Source: DATBDN01 sp963715995
Lineage (GTDB): Bacteria > Actinomycetota > Thermoleophilia > Solirubrobacterales > Thermoleophilaceae
Length of the DNA stretch: 64,000 nucleotides
Reading direction: 5' to 3'
NCBI GenBank assembly: GCA_963715995.1
Contig: OY970283.1
Coordinates: 2,232,001-2,296,000, forward strand
The notes below the pieces were generated by a model that was given only the letters and a program-made list of their open reading frames with translations, had not been told where the DNA came from and did not search any database. The stretch's first letter is position 1; each line of letters begins with the position of its first letter. Position numbers and translations under genes: made by a program. Shown one piece after another: positions 1 to 10,500 of this stretch.

Positions 1-765
1 GTTCTTGCACGCCAGGTTCATCAGCTCGGTGTGCTTGGAGGTCTCGAGCACGGGCTGGCTCCAAGCGGCGACCGAGCCGAACGCACCGGCCAGGTCCACC
101 TCCTGGAAGGCCCCGGGACCCAGCACCTGCGTGTCCACCTGGCCCGTGAGCGCAAGCACGGGTGAGCGGTCCACCTTCGCGTCCCAGAGGCCGGTCAGCA
201 AATTGGTGGCGCCGGGACCGGCGATCGTCAGGCACGCGGCTGGGCGTCCCGTGAGCTTGCCGTAGGCCGACGCGGCGAACGCGGCCGCCCCCTCGTGGCG
301 GATGCCGATGAAAGTCAGCCGTCCCTGCTCCTCCTGGCGGCGCAGCGCGTCGGCGAGCCCGAGATTCGAGTGGCCGACCATCCCGAACACGTGGGTGATG
401 CCCCAGTTGACCATCGTCTCGGCCATCAGGTCGGTCACGGTCGCCTGGTGCGGCAGCTCGGCCTCGAGCCCCACCCAGACGCCGTCGTCGCGGATCTCGA
501 TCGGGAAGCTCGGGACCGCGTCCCCGAACTCCGAGCTGCCGGTGAGCGGGCAGTAGTCGTAGCCGTGCCAGGGACAGCGCAGCATCCCCTTCTCGATCGT
601 GCCCTCGCCGAGCGGCCCGCCCTGGTGCGGGCAGCGGTTCTCGAGCGCCCCGTAGCTGCCGTCGTAATGCGTCATCGCGAGACTGCGGTGCCCGGCGGCG
701 ACCGTCTTCACGCGGCCCTCCGGAAGCTCGTCGAGGTCGAGTACGCGGAACCAGTCCAAGTCCAT
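1..765 (-). CDS. Rieske [2Fe-2S] / ThDP-dependent enzyme fusion (partial, 3' end outside window)
   Basis: The reverse strand reads open from the ATG at 765 to the window edge (255 codons). Residues ~1-105 form a Rieske-type ferredoxin domain with CPH (Cys ~45) and CPWH spaced as in a [2Fe-2S] site. From residue ~107 it becomes the N-terminal pyrimidine-binding domain of a pyruvate oxidase/acetolactate synthase-type ThDP enzyme: GITHVFGMVG, then IRHEGAAAFAA with the conserved ThDP-activating Glu, then LTIAGPGATNLLTGL. The central and PP-binding domains would lie beyond position 1. Such enzymes decarboxylate or oxidise 2-oxo acids; the Rieske domain suggests direct electron transfer (inference). 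It diverges from the gene at 835 with ~70 bp between. No clear Shine-Dalgarno is seen. Confidence 0.85.
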   Translation of the reverse strand, partial: MDLDWFRVLDLDELPEGRVKTVAAGHRSLAMTHYDGSYGALENRCPHQGGPLGEGTIEKGMLRCPWHGYDYCPLTGSSEFGDAVPSFPIEIRDDGVWVGLEAELPHQATVTDLMAETMVNWGITHVFGMVGHSNLGLADALRRQEEQGRLTFIGIRHEGAAAFAASAYGKLTGRPAACLTIAGPGATNLLTGLWDAKVDRSPVLALTGQVDTQVLGPGAFQEVDLAGAFGSVAAWSQPVLETSKHTELMNLACKN

Positions 766-834
766 GGCGGCTAGTCCACACACATTCGCGACCCGTTACA
801 AGCAACGTTTCGGAGCGTCACGAGTCTGTGCGGC

Positions 835-1695
835 ATGAGCAACCCCCGCCAGGAAGCTTTCGACCGCCTCGGCGGCCGTTACGAGGTGCGCGTTCTCGAA
901 CCGTCACCGCCCGCCGTCACGACCGCGCCGTGGTTCGCCGACGACCCGTGCGCGCGCGGCGAGGTGCCCGCCGGGCGCATCCTCGTCGGCCCGGTGTCGA
1001 GCGCTGACTTCCTGTGGGGCGAGCTCGGCCGGGAGGACGACGAGCTGGCGCGCTGGTGCGCCGATCGCTGGCTCGGCGCCTACCACCGCCTGGGCCCGGC
1101 GCCCGCCGGGCTGACGGAAGCGAGGCTGGCTCTCCAGCAAGTGGCCGAGACGGTCATGTCACCCGCGCGCGAGCGCGCGAACGGGAAGATTGCCCTGCGC
1201 TACACGCGCGGCGGCTTCGGCACGCCGTGGTTCGGTGACGGCGAGCAGATCCGCGTCGAGGGCGCCGAACTGGTCTTCGAATCCGCGGCCGGCGAGCGCC
1301 GCGACCCGCTCGCAGTCGATCCCGTCGCCTCGCGCTACCTCGGCGACTGGTACGGCTTCACGGCATCGGTCCTAGAGCAGCTGCGCGTCGATGGCGCAAG
1401 CCGTGATCCCTCGCGCGTCCAGCTCTGGCCGGAGCACTTCGACCTGGCAACCGAGCTCGGCTCGGAGGCGGCAGGCGTCCGGGCGGGCTACGGCGGGTCA
1501 CCTGGGGACGAGCTACACGATGAGCCCTATCTGTACGTGGTGCCGTGGCAGCCAGAGCGCGCCGAGGGCGATGGCTGGAACGCAACCGCTTTCCGCGGCG
1601 CCGAGCTGGCGTTGAGCGACCTGCTCGCGGCCGGCGACCAGCGCGCCGCGGCGCTCGCGTTCTTCCGCGGCCGCCTGTCGGCGCTGACGGACTAG
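835..1695 (+). CDS. Conserved hypothetical protein (286 aa)
   Basis: This is an ATG-start gene encoding a soluble, acidic 286-aa protein with no signal peptide or membrane segment. Recognisable blocks are GKIALRYTRGGFGTPWFG (~119-136), LWPEHFDLA (~199-207) and EPYLYVVPW (~231-239), which suggest a compact beta-rich enzyme-like fold. I cannot assign a family; the WPEHFD block recalls uncharacterised actinobacterial proteins. It diverges from the Rieske-ThDP gene. Its TAG stop overlaps the TAG stop of the convergent giant beta-helix gene within one CTAG. Coding is supported by uninterrupted reading and strong third-position GC. Confidence 0.75.
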   Translation: MSNPRQEAFDRLGGRYEVRVLEPSPPAVTTAPWFADDPCARGEVPAGRILVGPVSSADFLWGELGREDDELARWCADRWLGAYHRLGPAPAGLTEARLALQQVAETVMSPARERANGKIALRYTRGGFGTPWFGDGEQIRVEGAELVFESAAGERRDPLAVDPVASRYLGDWYGFTASVLEQLRVDGASRDPSRVQLWPEHFDLATELGSEAAGVRAGYGGSPGDELHDEPYLYVVPWQPERAEGDGWNATAFRGAELALSDLLAAGDQRAAALAFFRGRLSALTD

Positions 1696-4600
1696 GCGCG
1701 CCGCTTCGGCTTGGGCTTCGGCTTCGCGTGCACGACGATCTTCTTGGTCGCCGTCACGGGCGTGCCGTCGCCGAGCTTCGCCGTGACGACGATGGTCACC
1801 GTCAGCTTGCGCTCGCGGTTCAGGATCCGCTGTGCCCTCGACGACAGCTTGAAGCTGATCGCCTGCACCCCACCGTGGTCGACTGTCAGGCGCGCCTTCA
1901 CCCACGTCTGCTTGCGCGCCGCGCCGATGTCGATCGACCCGATCGCGGACGCGGTGCAGTCGGTGGCGCCGGACGGACAGCTGATGCTGATCCCCGGGAA
2001 CAGCACCAGGCCGGTGCTCCGCTTGCGCAGCGTTGCGCCCCCGCTCGTGCCGATCGAGAGCTTGCCGGGCGTCGCGCCGTTTGCCGGTGGCGGCGGTGCC
2101 GGCGGCGGTGTCTGCTCCTGCTGTTGCTGCTGCTGGTCGGAACCGCCTCCGCCTCCGCCGCCTCCGCCGCCGGAAGCGGCGGTGTAGGTGAACTTGTCGG
2201 CCGCGCTCAGAGCGCTCGACGCCTTCGGGTTCTCGACCTCGACGTCCACGGTGCCCGTGCCGGCCGGGGCGTCGACCGTGATCTGAGTGTCGGAGTCGAC
2301 CTGGAACGAAGCCGAAGCCGAACCGAAGAGCACCTTCGTCACGCCGGTGAAGTGCTTGCCGGTTATGACCACGGACGTGCCCGCCGGGCCGGACCCCGGG
2401 CTGATCGAGCTGACAACCGGGCCGGTGCTGGCGGCATCGAGCTCGACGGCTCCGATGTCCGAGCCGTCGCTGCCACTTGCGGCCGAGTTCGGGATCGACG
2501 GCGTGTCGACCGGCCGGGGGCGCGAGCGCTGGTCGTCGCCGAGCTCGTAGGACTTACCCTTGTCCACCACCGGGCTGTCGGGAGCCGGCGCCATCGTCTC
2601 GGTATCGCCGCCGTTGTCCTGGAGCGCCCCGAGGTCCGGGTCCTGGCCGGTGATGTTCGAGCCCGCGATCGTCTCATCCACCGTGGCATCGCCCGCCGCC
2701 TGGATGAGCGAGAAGCCGGCGTGGAACGGCGTCGAGTTGTGGGTCCCCAGGTCGTCCGGGCTGCTGCCGCTGGTGTTGGCCCCCACGATCGTGTCGCGCA
2801 ACGTGACAGGGTCGTTGCCATAACCGCCCGCCTGGATTCCGCCACCATCGCCGGTGGAGTGGTTGCCCGCGATCGTGGAGCCCGTGATCGACGCCCCGTA
2901 GTTGGTGAAGATGCCGCCGCCCTCGGACGAGGCGGTGTTGCCCGAGATCGTCGAGTTGACGATCTGCGTCCCGCCGAACCCGCCGATTCCGCCGCCCGTG
3001 GCGGTGATCAGCAGACCGCCGCCCGACGAGCCGGAGTTGCCGCTCACGGTCGAGTCGGTGAGCTTCACGCCCGGCGCTTCGAGCCCGCCCCCGGTGTTGT
3101 CGCGGATCGTGGAGTCCTCGATTTGGCCCAGGCCCTCCTCGGCCAGGATGCCACCCCCGCTGTCGGCACTGTTCGAGGCGATCGTCGAACTGCCCACGGT
3201 CAGTTCAGCCCTGGCCCACACACCACCGCCTGTGCTGCCATCCGCGCTGTTCCCGCTGATCGTCGAATCTGTGATCTGGAGCGCCCCTTCGGCGTGGATC
3301 GCGCCCCCGGGGCCGCCGTCGTGGGTCGCGTTGCCGCTGAAGGTGCTGTGGTGAACCAACAGATCATTCCGGGACGCGACTCCGCCGCCATAGCTCTCGG
3401 AGACCCCGCTGTCGGTCACGGCCACGTGGTCGAGCGTCAGGCGGGCCACCGAGTAGATCGCTCCGCCGGGGCCGTCCGCATAGCCGTTCGTCAGCGTGAG
3501 CCCGCTGATGGTGAAGTCGTCGCCGTAGGTGATGTTGAAGATACGCTCGTCGCCGCCCGCGTCGACCGTGACCGCGTCCGCGCCCGGGCCTGTGATCGTG
3601 ACGCTCTCGTCCAGATCAGGCAGCGGCGATGCCAGGTTGATCGTGCCGCTCACGTCCGAGTCGAACAGGATCGTGTCGTCGCCGAAGTTCGACTCCGCGT
3701 CGAGCATGGCCTGGCGCAGGCTGCCGTCGCCCGCGTCGTTCGTGTTGGTCACGTGGAAGGTCGTCGGGTGCGGGATGTCCGCTGCCTGCAGCTCGACGGC
3801 GCCCATGTCGCTGCCGTCGGCCCCCGGAGCGGTCGAGTCGTCGATGTCGGGCTGGTCGGCCGGGCGCGGCTTGCCGCGCTGGTCGTCCGTCAGGCCGAAC
3901 GCCTTGCCCTGGTCGATGACCGGGCTGTCTGAGGCGGGCCGCATCGTCTGAGTCGGGCCGCCGTTGTCCTGGAGCGGGCCGAGCTGCGGGTCCTGATCCA
4001 GGATGTCCGAGCCGTCATCGGTGATCAGTCCGGCCGGATTCTGCACGAGCGAGAACGAGGCCGAGAAGCTGCCGCCGTTCACCGCCGCGAGGTCGCCGTT
4101 TTCGTTGTATCCGACGATCGTGTTCTGCAGCGTCGCCGTGGCGCCGTCCATGTAGATGCCGCCGCCCGACGAGTCGGCCCCGTCGTACCCGTTTGCGTAG
4201 TTGCCGGCAACAGTCGAGCCGGTCAGCGTGACGGGTCCGTACGAAGCGATGCCGCCCCCGGTCAAGGGGGCGTGGTTCCCGGCGATCGTCGAATCGGTGA
4301 CGACCACCGAGCCGCCATCCTGGCCCTGCTCGTCGATGCCTCCCCCCGTCGGTGCCTCGTTGTTGCTCACCGTCGAGTGGTCGACCGTGAGCGTCCCGCC
4401 GCCCGTGTGGAGGATGCCGCCGCCGCCGGAATGCCCGTGGACATTCGCGGTGTCGTTCCCGTCGATCGTCGTGCCCGTCACAGTCACGTCGCCCGTTGCC
4501 GAGATGCCCGGGGCGTAGTGCGATGCCTGGTTGTTGGTGATCCGCGAATCGGTCACCACGAGCCCGTCGGTCGCGGAGATCGCACCACCCGCGTCGCCAC

Positions 4601-7595
4601 TGATGTTGTACGTCGCGTCGACGTCGTCGAGCGTCAGCGGCACATCCGAGGCAATCGCGCCGCCGTCGTCGTCGGCGCGACCGTCCGTGAGCGTCAGGCC
4701 GGTTATCGTCGCCTGCGAGCCCTCCGTGATGTTGAAGAGCGAGTAGTAGGTCCCGCCATCCACCGTGACCTTCCCCGAGCCCGGGCCGGTGATCGTGACG
4801 CCCTCGTCGAGGGCCGGCAGGTCCGACGCGAGCGAGATCGTCCCCGTCAGGTCCGAATCGAAGAGGATCGTGTCGTCGCCCGGGTTCGACTCCGCGTCGA
4901 GCATGGCCTGGCGCAGGCTGCCGTCGCCGCCGTCGTTCGTGTTCGTCACGTGGAACGTCATCGGGTCGGGCGCAGGCACGTCGCCGTCTTGGAGCTCCAC
5001 CGCGCCCATGTCGGAGCCGTCCGCCCCGTCCGCCGTCGAGTTCGCGACCAGCGGCTGGTCGAACGGGCGCTGCTGGCCGCGCTGGTCGTCCATCTCGGCG
5101 AACGAGCTGCCCTTGTCGACCACGGGGCTGGTGCGCGCCGGCTTCATCGTTTCGGTCGGGCCGCCGTTGTCGGCGAGCGCGCCGAGCTTCGGGTCCTTGC
5201 CCGTGATGTTCGAGCCAGGAACCGTGTCCGTGACCTCTGTCATGCGGGGCGACTGGATCAGGGAGAACGCTGCGGAGAAGGAGGCTCCGTCCTGGGCGTC
5301 GATGTCGCCGTTGTTGCCGTCGCTGTTGCCCGCAACGATCGAGTTCTGCAGGGTCACGATCGCCGCGGCACCGGAGGCGTAGATACCGCCCGGCCAGTTG
5401 AGCGCGCTGTTCCCGGCGATCGTCGAGCCCGTGATGGTGACCGGACCTCGTGTGTCGATCCCGCCCCCACCAGAGAACGACCTGTTGTTCGCGATCGTCG
5501 AGTCCTCGATCACGGTCGCGCCGGAGCCGCGCGTCTCGATCCCTCCGACGTTTCCATAGGTGGCCGTACGGTTGCCGCTGACCGTCGAGTGGGTGACGGT
5601 GAGAGTTCCATCGCCATCGTGGAAGAGCCCCGCGCCGCTGTAGGCGTTGTTCCCGTCGATCGTCGTGCGGGTGACCGTTACGTCGCCCTCGGTCCAGATG
5701 CCACCGCCCTGGCCGTTGCTCGGCACCGTGTTGTCGCTGACGGACGAATCGGTGATCTCGAGGCCGTCGGTCGCGGAGATCGCGCCACCCGTCGACTGGC
5801 TGTTGTTGTACGTCGCGTCGATGTCGTTGAGCGTCAACGGCACATCCGAGGCGATCGCGCCGCCGTCGTCGGCAGCGTGACCGTCCGTGAGCGTCAGGCC
5901 GGTGATCGTCGCCTGCGAGCCCTCCGTGATGTTGAAGAGCGAGTAGTAGGTCCCGCCATCCACCGTGACCTTCGCCGAACCCGGGCCGGTGATGGTCACG
6001 CCGTCGGTGACGTCAGGCAGGTTCGACTGAAGTGTGATCGTTCCCGTCAGGGTCGAGTCGAAGAGGATCGTGTCGTCGCCGGGGTTGGCGTCCGCGTCGA
6101 GGATCGCCTGACGCAGGCTGCCGTCCCCGTCGTCGTTCGTGTTCGTGACGTTGAAGGTCATCGGCGGCGGCACGTCGCCGTCCTGGAGCTCGACCGCGCC
6201 CATGTCGGAGCCATCCGCGCCGGCGGCGGTCGAGTTCGCCACGTCCGGCTGGTCGAACGGGCGCGTGAGCCCGCGCTGGTCGTCGGTCTGCCCGAAGGCG
6301 CTGCCCTTGTCGATCACCGGGCTCGTGGATCCCGGCTTCATCGTGAAGGTCGGCCCGCCGTTGTCCTGCAGCGGTCCGAGCTGCGGGTCCTGGCCGATGA
6401 TGTTCGAGCCGGCGACCGTGTCCTGCACGCCCGCATACCCCGCCGACTGCACGAGGGAGAACGCGGCCGAGACGGTGCCGCCGGAGTAGACGTCGGAGCT
6501 GCCGGCGTTGGCCGCGACGATCGAGTTCTCGAGTAGGACGTTCGCGCTCGCGTAGATGCCACCGATTGAGTTACTCGAGGCGTTGTTCGCGATGGTCGAT
6601 CCGATGGCGGTCACCGGTCCGTAAGAGTTGACCCCACCACCCCTGCCCCCGTAGACCTGGTTTTGCGCGACGGTCGAGTCCTCGATGTAGGCGTTGCCGC
6701 CGCTCGTGCCTGCCTCCCAGATGCCACCGCCCTGGCCGTAAGAGCGGCTGCCCGTTCGGTTCCCCGAAACGGTGGAGTGGTCCACGTCCAGACGCCCGCC
6801 GCCGGAGTGGGCGATGCCGCCGCCCCCGTCGTAGCCCAAGTTGCCTGCGACGGTCGAGCGGACAACCTGCACGGCGTCCCCGGCGTCGAGGCCGCCACCG
6901 AGGCCATAGGCACGGTTGTCGGTGATGCTCGAGTCGCTGATGCTCGCGCCGGCCGGCGCCACGAGCCCGCCGCCAGGCCCGTAGGTGTAGTTGTCGTCGA
7001 TCTGCGAGTTGGTGATCGTCGCGCCCCCCTGGGCGCTGACCCCGCCGCCGCCGGCGCCGCCGTAGCTGTTGTCGACGCGCACGTGGTCCAGGGTCAGGGG
7101 GCCGTCGGAGTACAGCGCGCCGCCGCCCTTGGGATCGCCGTAGGAGTAGCCGTGCGTAAACCTCAGATTGGAGAGGCTGACGGGCGCACCGCCGGTGGCC
7201 GCCAGGATGCGCGATTCCCCCTGCGCGTCAATGGTCACGTCTCCCGAGGCAGGGCCCGTGATCGTCAGGATCTGGTCGACGTGCAACCCGGTCCTGTACT
7301 GGCGGACGTAACAGGAGCACCCGTCGTAGTCGTAGTACCCGTACGAATACAGACCGATCGTGCCCGACAGGTCCGACTGGAAGACGATCGAGTCCGGCCC
7401 GGGGTTGTTCTGCGAGTCGTACACCGCCTGGCGCAGGCTCCCCGTCCCATACGTGTTCAGGTTCGTGACCGCGAACTGGTCCGCATGCGCGACGCTGCCC
7501 GAGACGAGCGTGGCGGCCAGCACGAAGCCTCCGCCCAGCGCGACCTTCCCGTGGCGCTCCAGCTTCTGGCGCGAGCGGCGCTGCTTCCTCGTCAT
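1692..7595 (-). CDS. Giant secreted beta-helix surface protein B (1967 aa), four modules plus IPT/TIG domain
   Basis: The N-terminus has a basic start and a hydrophobic stretch ending SVAHA (~38), a signal peptide. Four modules follow at ~40, 478, 878 and 1280. Each opens with a CSLREA-like element (TNTNDxGDGSLRQA, DDTILFDS), continues as right-handed parallel beta-helix repeats rich in GG, S-T-V-S/A-GN steps, and ends with a choice-of-anchor-Q-like block (DDQRG.xRPxD, ADGSDMGAVEL). An IPT/TIG domain lies at ~1725-1800, then a Gly10/Gln-rich linker and a ~135-aa C-terminal domain with two Cys and a basic KPKPKPKRRA tail. It starts on ATGA overlapping the stop of paralogue A, so the two are translationally coupled. 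The likely role is surface adhesion or polysaccharide binding (inference). There is no LPXTG. Confidence 0.9.
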   Translation of the reverse strand: MTRKQRRSRQKLERHGKVALGGGFVLAATLVSGSVAHADQFAVTNLNTYGTGSLRQAVYDSQNNPGPDSIVFQSDLSGTIGLYSYGYYDYDGCSCYVRQYRTGLHVDQILTITGPASGDVTIDAQGESRILAATGGAPVSLSNLRFTHGYSYGDPKGGGALYSDGPLTLDHVRVDNSYGGAGGGGVSAQGGATITNSQIDDNYTYGPGGGLVAPAGASISDSSITDNRAYGLGGGLDAGDAVQVVRSTVAGNLGYDGGGGIAHSGGGRLDVDHSTVSGNRTGSRSYGQGGGIWEAGTSGGNAYIEDSTVAQNQVYGGRGGGVNSYGPVTAIGSTIANNASSNSIGGIYASANVLLENSIVAANAGSSDVYSGGTVSAAFSLVQSAGYAGVQDTVAGSNIIGQDPQLGPLQDNGGPTFTMKPGSTSPVIDKGSAFGQTDDQRGLTRPFDQPDVANSTAAGADGSDMGAVELQDGDVPPPMTFNVTNTNDDGDGSLRQAILDADANPGDDTILFDSTLTGTITLQSNLPDVTDGVTITGPGSAKVTVDGGTYYSLFNITEGSQATITGLTLTDGHAADDGGAIASDVPLTLNDIDATYNNSQSTGGAISATDGLEITDSSVSDNTVPSNGQGGGIWTEGDVTVTRTTIDGNNAYSGAGLFHDGDGTLTVTHSTVSGNRTATYGNVGGIETRGSGATVIEDSTIANNRSFSGGGGIDTRGPVTITGSTIAGNSALNWPGGIYASGAAAIVTLQNSIVAGNSDGNNGDIDAQDGASFSAAFSLIQSPRMTEVTDTVPGSNITGKDPKLGALADNGGPTETMKPARTSPVVDKGSSFAEMDDQRGQQRPFDQPLVANSTADGADGSDMGAVELQDGDVPAPDPMTFHVTNTNDGGDGSLRQAMLDAESNPGDDTILFDSDLTGTISLASDLPALDEGVTITGPGSGKVTVDGGTYYSLFNITEGSQATITGLTLTDGRADDDGGAIASDVPLTLDDVDATYNISGDAGGAISATDGLVVTDSRITNNQASHYAPGISATGDVTVTGTTIDGNDTANVHGHSGGGGILHTGGGTLTVDHSTVSNNEAPTGGGIDEQGQDGGSVVVTDSTIAGNHAPLTGGGIASYGPVTLTGSTVAGNYANGYDGADSSGGGIYMDGATATLQNTIVGYNENGDLAAVNGGSFSASFSLVQNPAGLITDDGSDILDQDPQLGPLQDNGGPTQTMRPASDSPVIDQGKAFGLTDDQRGKPRPADQPDIDDSTAPGADGSDMGAVELQAADIPHPTTFHVTNTNDAGDGSLRQAMLDAESNFGDDTILFDSDVSGTINLASPLPDLDESVTITGPGADAVTVDAGGDERIFNITYGDDFTISGLTLTNGYADGPGGAIYSVARLTLDHVAVTDSGVSESYGGGVASRNDLLVHHSTFSGNATHDGGPGGAIHAEGALQITDSTISGNSADGSTGGGVWARAELTVGSSTIASNSADSGGGILAEEGLGQIEDSTIRDNTGGGLEAPGVKLTDSTVSGNSGSSGGGLLITATGGGIGGFGGTQIVNSTISGNTASSEGGGIFTNYGASITGSTIAGNHSTGDGGGIQAGGYGNDPVTLRDTIVGANTSGSSPDDLGTHNSTPFHAGFSLIQAAGDATVDETIAGSNITGQDPDLGALQDNGGDTETMAPAPDSPVVDKGKSYELGDDQRSRPRPVDTPSIPNSAASGSDGSDIGAVELDAASTGPVVSSISPGSGPAGTSVVITGKHFTGVTKVLFGSASASFQVDSDTQITVDAPAGTGTVDVEVENPKASSALSAADKFTYTAASGGGGGGGGGGSDQQQQQQEQTPPPAPPPPANGATPGKLSIGTSGGATLRKRSTGLVLFPGISISCPSGATDCTASAIGSIDIGAARKQTWVKARLTVDHGGVQAISFKLSSRAQRILNRERKLTVTIVVTAKLGDGTPVTATKKIVVHAKPKPKPKRRA
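4681..4975 (-). repeat. Internal 1200-bp-period repeat, copy 1
   Basis: This block inside giant protein B is nearly identical to the block exactly 1200 bp further on; the first 60 positions differ by one base. It encodes the end of one beta-helix module and the GSLRQA start of its neighbour. An exact module period in nucleotides points to recent recombination or gene conversion between modules. Confidence 0.8.
5881..6175 (-). repeat. Internal 1200-bp-period repeat, copy 2
   Basis: Partner of the block at 4681. Similarity extends at the same 1200-bp offset in patches upstream (around 4561 and 5761). A related anchor-block segment is also shared with paralogue A (around 5041-5130 and 10790-10860), so exchange may occur between the two genes as well. 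Confidence 0.8.
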
Positions 7596-10500
7596 GAGCG
7601 GGCCTTTCGCTTCGGAGCGTGAACGGTGAGCGTCTTGGTGGCGCTGACGATCTGCCCATCGGCGGCCTTCGCCTGGATGGTGACGGTCACGCGCAGCTTG
7701 CGCTGCTTGTCGAGCAGCCGCTTGGCCGCGGGGCTGAGCTTGAACGTGATCGCCTGGACCGCGCCGTGCGCGACGGTCAGCGTGGCCTTGACCCAGGTCT
7801 TGCGCTTGGCGGCGCCCACGTCGACGGTCCCGACCGCCGTGGCCGTGCAGTCGCTGGCACCCGACGGGCAGCTGACGCTGATGCCTGGGAACAGCACGTA
7901 GCCCGAGCGGCGCCGGCGCAGCGTGGCGCCGCCGCTGGTGCCGATCGAGAGCTTGCCGGGCTTGGTGTCGCTCGGGGGCGTGGGCGGCGCGGGCGGCGGC
8001 GTCTGCTGTTGCTGCTGCTGTTGTTGTTGCTGGCCGGAGTCGTCGCCGTTGTCCGACGGTGGCGCTGTGTAAGTGAACTTGTCATTCGCGCTTGTCGGAC
8101 TCGACGTGCCCGGGTTGACCACCCGGACGTCGACTGACCCCGTGCCGGCCGGCGCCTTCGCGGTGATCTGCGAGTCGGAGTCCACCTTGAAGGCTGCGGA
8201 CGTGCCGCCGAACAGGACCTTTGTCGCGCCAGTGAAGTGCGACCCGCTGATGACGACCTCCGTGGCTACCGGTCCCGACGCCGGCGCGATCCCGCTCACC
8301 ACCGGTCCGGTCGCAGGTGCGGTCAGCTCCACCGCTCCCATGTCCGAGCCGTCGGCGCCGCCGGCCGCGGAGTTGGGAATCGACGGCGAGTCCAGCGGGC
8401 GCTGGTCGCCGCGCTGGTCGTCGGTCAGGTCGTAGGCCTTGCCCTGGTCAACGACCGGGCTGTCGGCCCCCGGAGCCATCGTCGGCGTCGGACCGCCGTT
8501 GTCCTGGAGCGGGCCGAGCTGCGGGTCCTCACCGAAGATGTCCGAGCCCGCGACGGTCTCCACCACGTTCGTCTCCTGCGGCGCCTCGATCAGCGAGAAG
8601 TCCGCGCGGATCGTGTTGTTCTGGGCGAGCACGTCCTCGGGATTGCCCCCGTTCGTGTTGCCGGCGACGATCGAGGTGCGGATCACCAGAGCTTCGCCCT
8701 CCCCCAGCTCCCCGCCGGTCACATTGACGCCCGCTCCCGAGTCGTTCTCGGCGACCGTCACGCCGCTCAGCGACCCATAGGCCATTTCGACGCCCCCGCC
8801 GTGGTTGGAAGCGATCGTCGAGTTGACGATCGTTGCTGCCGCCCTCCTTGCATAGATCCCACCGGCGTCCGGAGCGTCGTTGCCGTCAACGGTCGAGTTG
8901 TCGAGTTGCAGGACCCCGTAGTTGTAAACGCCAACTCCTCCGCCCGTGCCGGCCGAGTGGTTGCCCGTGATCCGGGAGTGGTCGATGGTCGCGCCGGAGT
9001 AGGCCCAGATGCCTCCTCCGGATCCGTAGACGTCGGCCGCGTTGTTGTCGCTGATCGTGGAGTGATCGACGGTCAGGGACTGGCGGGCGTAGATCGCGCC
9101 GCCACTGCCGTCGGTGGCCTCGTTGTGGCTCGCGACCACGTCGTCGAGGTGAAGCGACGCGCTGGTGCCGTTGATCGCGCCGCCCGTGCCGGCGCTGCCG
9201 TGCTCCAGCGTGAGCCCCGTGATCGTGAAGTCGGACCTACTGATGGCGCCCCCCCCGTCGGCGAGCGTGAAGATGCGGCTGTTGCCCCCCGCGTCGACCG
9301 CCACCTGGCCGGAGCCGGGACCGGTGATCGTGGCGCTCTCGTAGAGCTCGGGCAGCGGCGAGGCGAGGTTGATCGTGCCGGTGAGGTCGGAGTCGAAGAG
9401 AATCGTGTCGTCCCCGGAGTTCGACTCGGCGTCGAGCATCGCCTGGCGCAGGCTGCCGGGGCCATGGTCGCCCGTGTTCGTGACGTGGAAGGTGGTCGGA
9501 TTGGGAACCTCCGTTGTCTGGAGCTCGACCGCGCCGATGTCGGAGCCGTCGGCCCCGGTGGCCTCAGAGTTGTCGTAGTGCGGCAGATCGACGGGGCGTG
9601 GCTTTCTGCGCTGGTCGTCGGTCAGGCCTTCCTCGGCGCCGCCCTTGTCGATGACCGGGCTGTTCAGATCCGGCTTCATCGTCAGCGTCGGACCACCGTT
9701 GTCCTGCAGCGGCCCAAGGTCGGGGTCCACGCCCCTGATGTTGGAATCCGCGACCTCGTCGGTGACCGTCGCGCCGTCTGTCGACTGGATCAGCGAGAAG
9801 GCCGCTGAGAAGCTGCCGCCGTGGGCCGCGTAGAGATCGGGCCCCGAAAGGTAGGCGTAGTCGCCCGCGACGATCGTGTCGCGGAGCGTCGCTGCCGCGC
9901 CATCCATGTAGATGCCGCCGCCGTGCCCTGTGTAGTAGCCATGCGCCGAGTTACCGTCGATCGTCGAACCCGTCGCCGTGAGCGGCCTGTGCGAGTGGAT
10001 GCCGCCGCCCGCCCCGGTGGCATAGTTGCTCGCAACCGTCGAGTCCAGCACGTGAAGTGACACTCCACCCGCTAGCTCCTCGATGCCGCCGCCCGTAGAT
10101 CCGTTGTTGTAGTCGACGGTCGAGTGGTCGAGCGTGAGCTTCCCGTTGCCGTGGCGGATACCGCCGCCGTCGCCGCTGGCCGCGTTCGAGGCGACGGTCG
10201 TGTCGGTGATGGTGACGTCGCCCCCGGCGTCGATGCCGCCGCCACCGCTGGCTGCGTGGTTCGAGCTGATGACGGAGTTGGTGAGCTGAAGCCCATCGAT
10301 CGCATCGATCGCACCGCCCGCCCGCCCGTGGTTGTCGTAGGCACGGACGTCATCGACCGCCAGCGGCACCGACGCCAGGATCGCTCCCCCGTCTGTGTCA
10401 GCGTGGCCCTCGCTCAGCGTCAGGCCGGTGATCGTGGCCTGCGAGCCATCCGTGATGTTGAAGATCTGGTACGCGTTGTCGCCGTCGACGGTGACCTTCG

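Noticed and set aside
1545..3932. Long + strand open frame opposite giant protein B
   Set aside because: An Arg/Ala/Val-rich shadow of GC-rich coding on the other strand; no start context, no family resemblance.
4272..6536. Second long + strand open frame opposite giant protein B
   Set aside because: Repeats only because the modules on the other strand repeat; composition is typical of antisense shadow.
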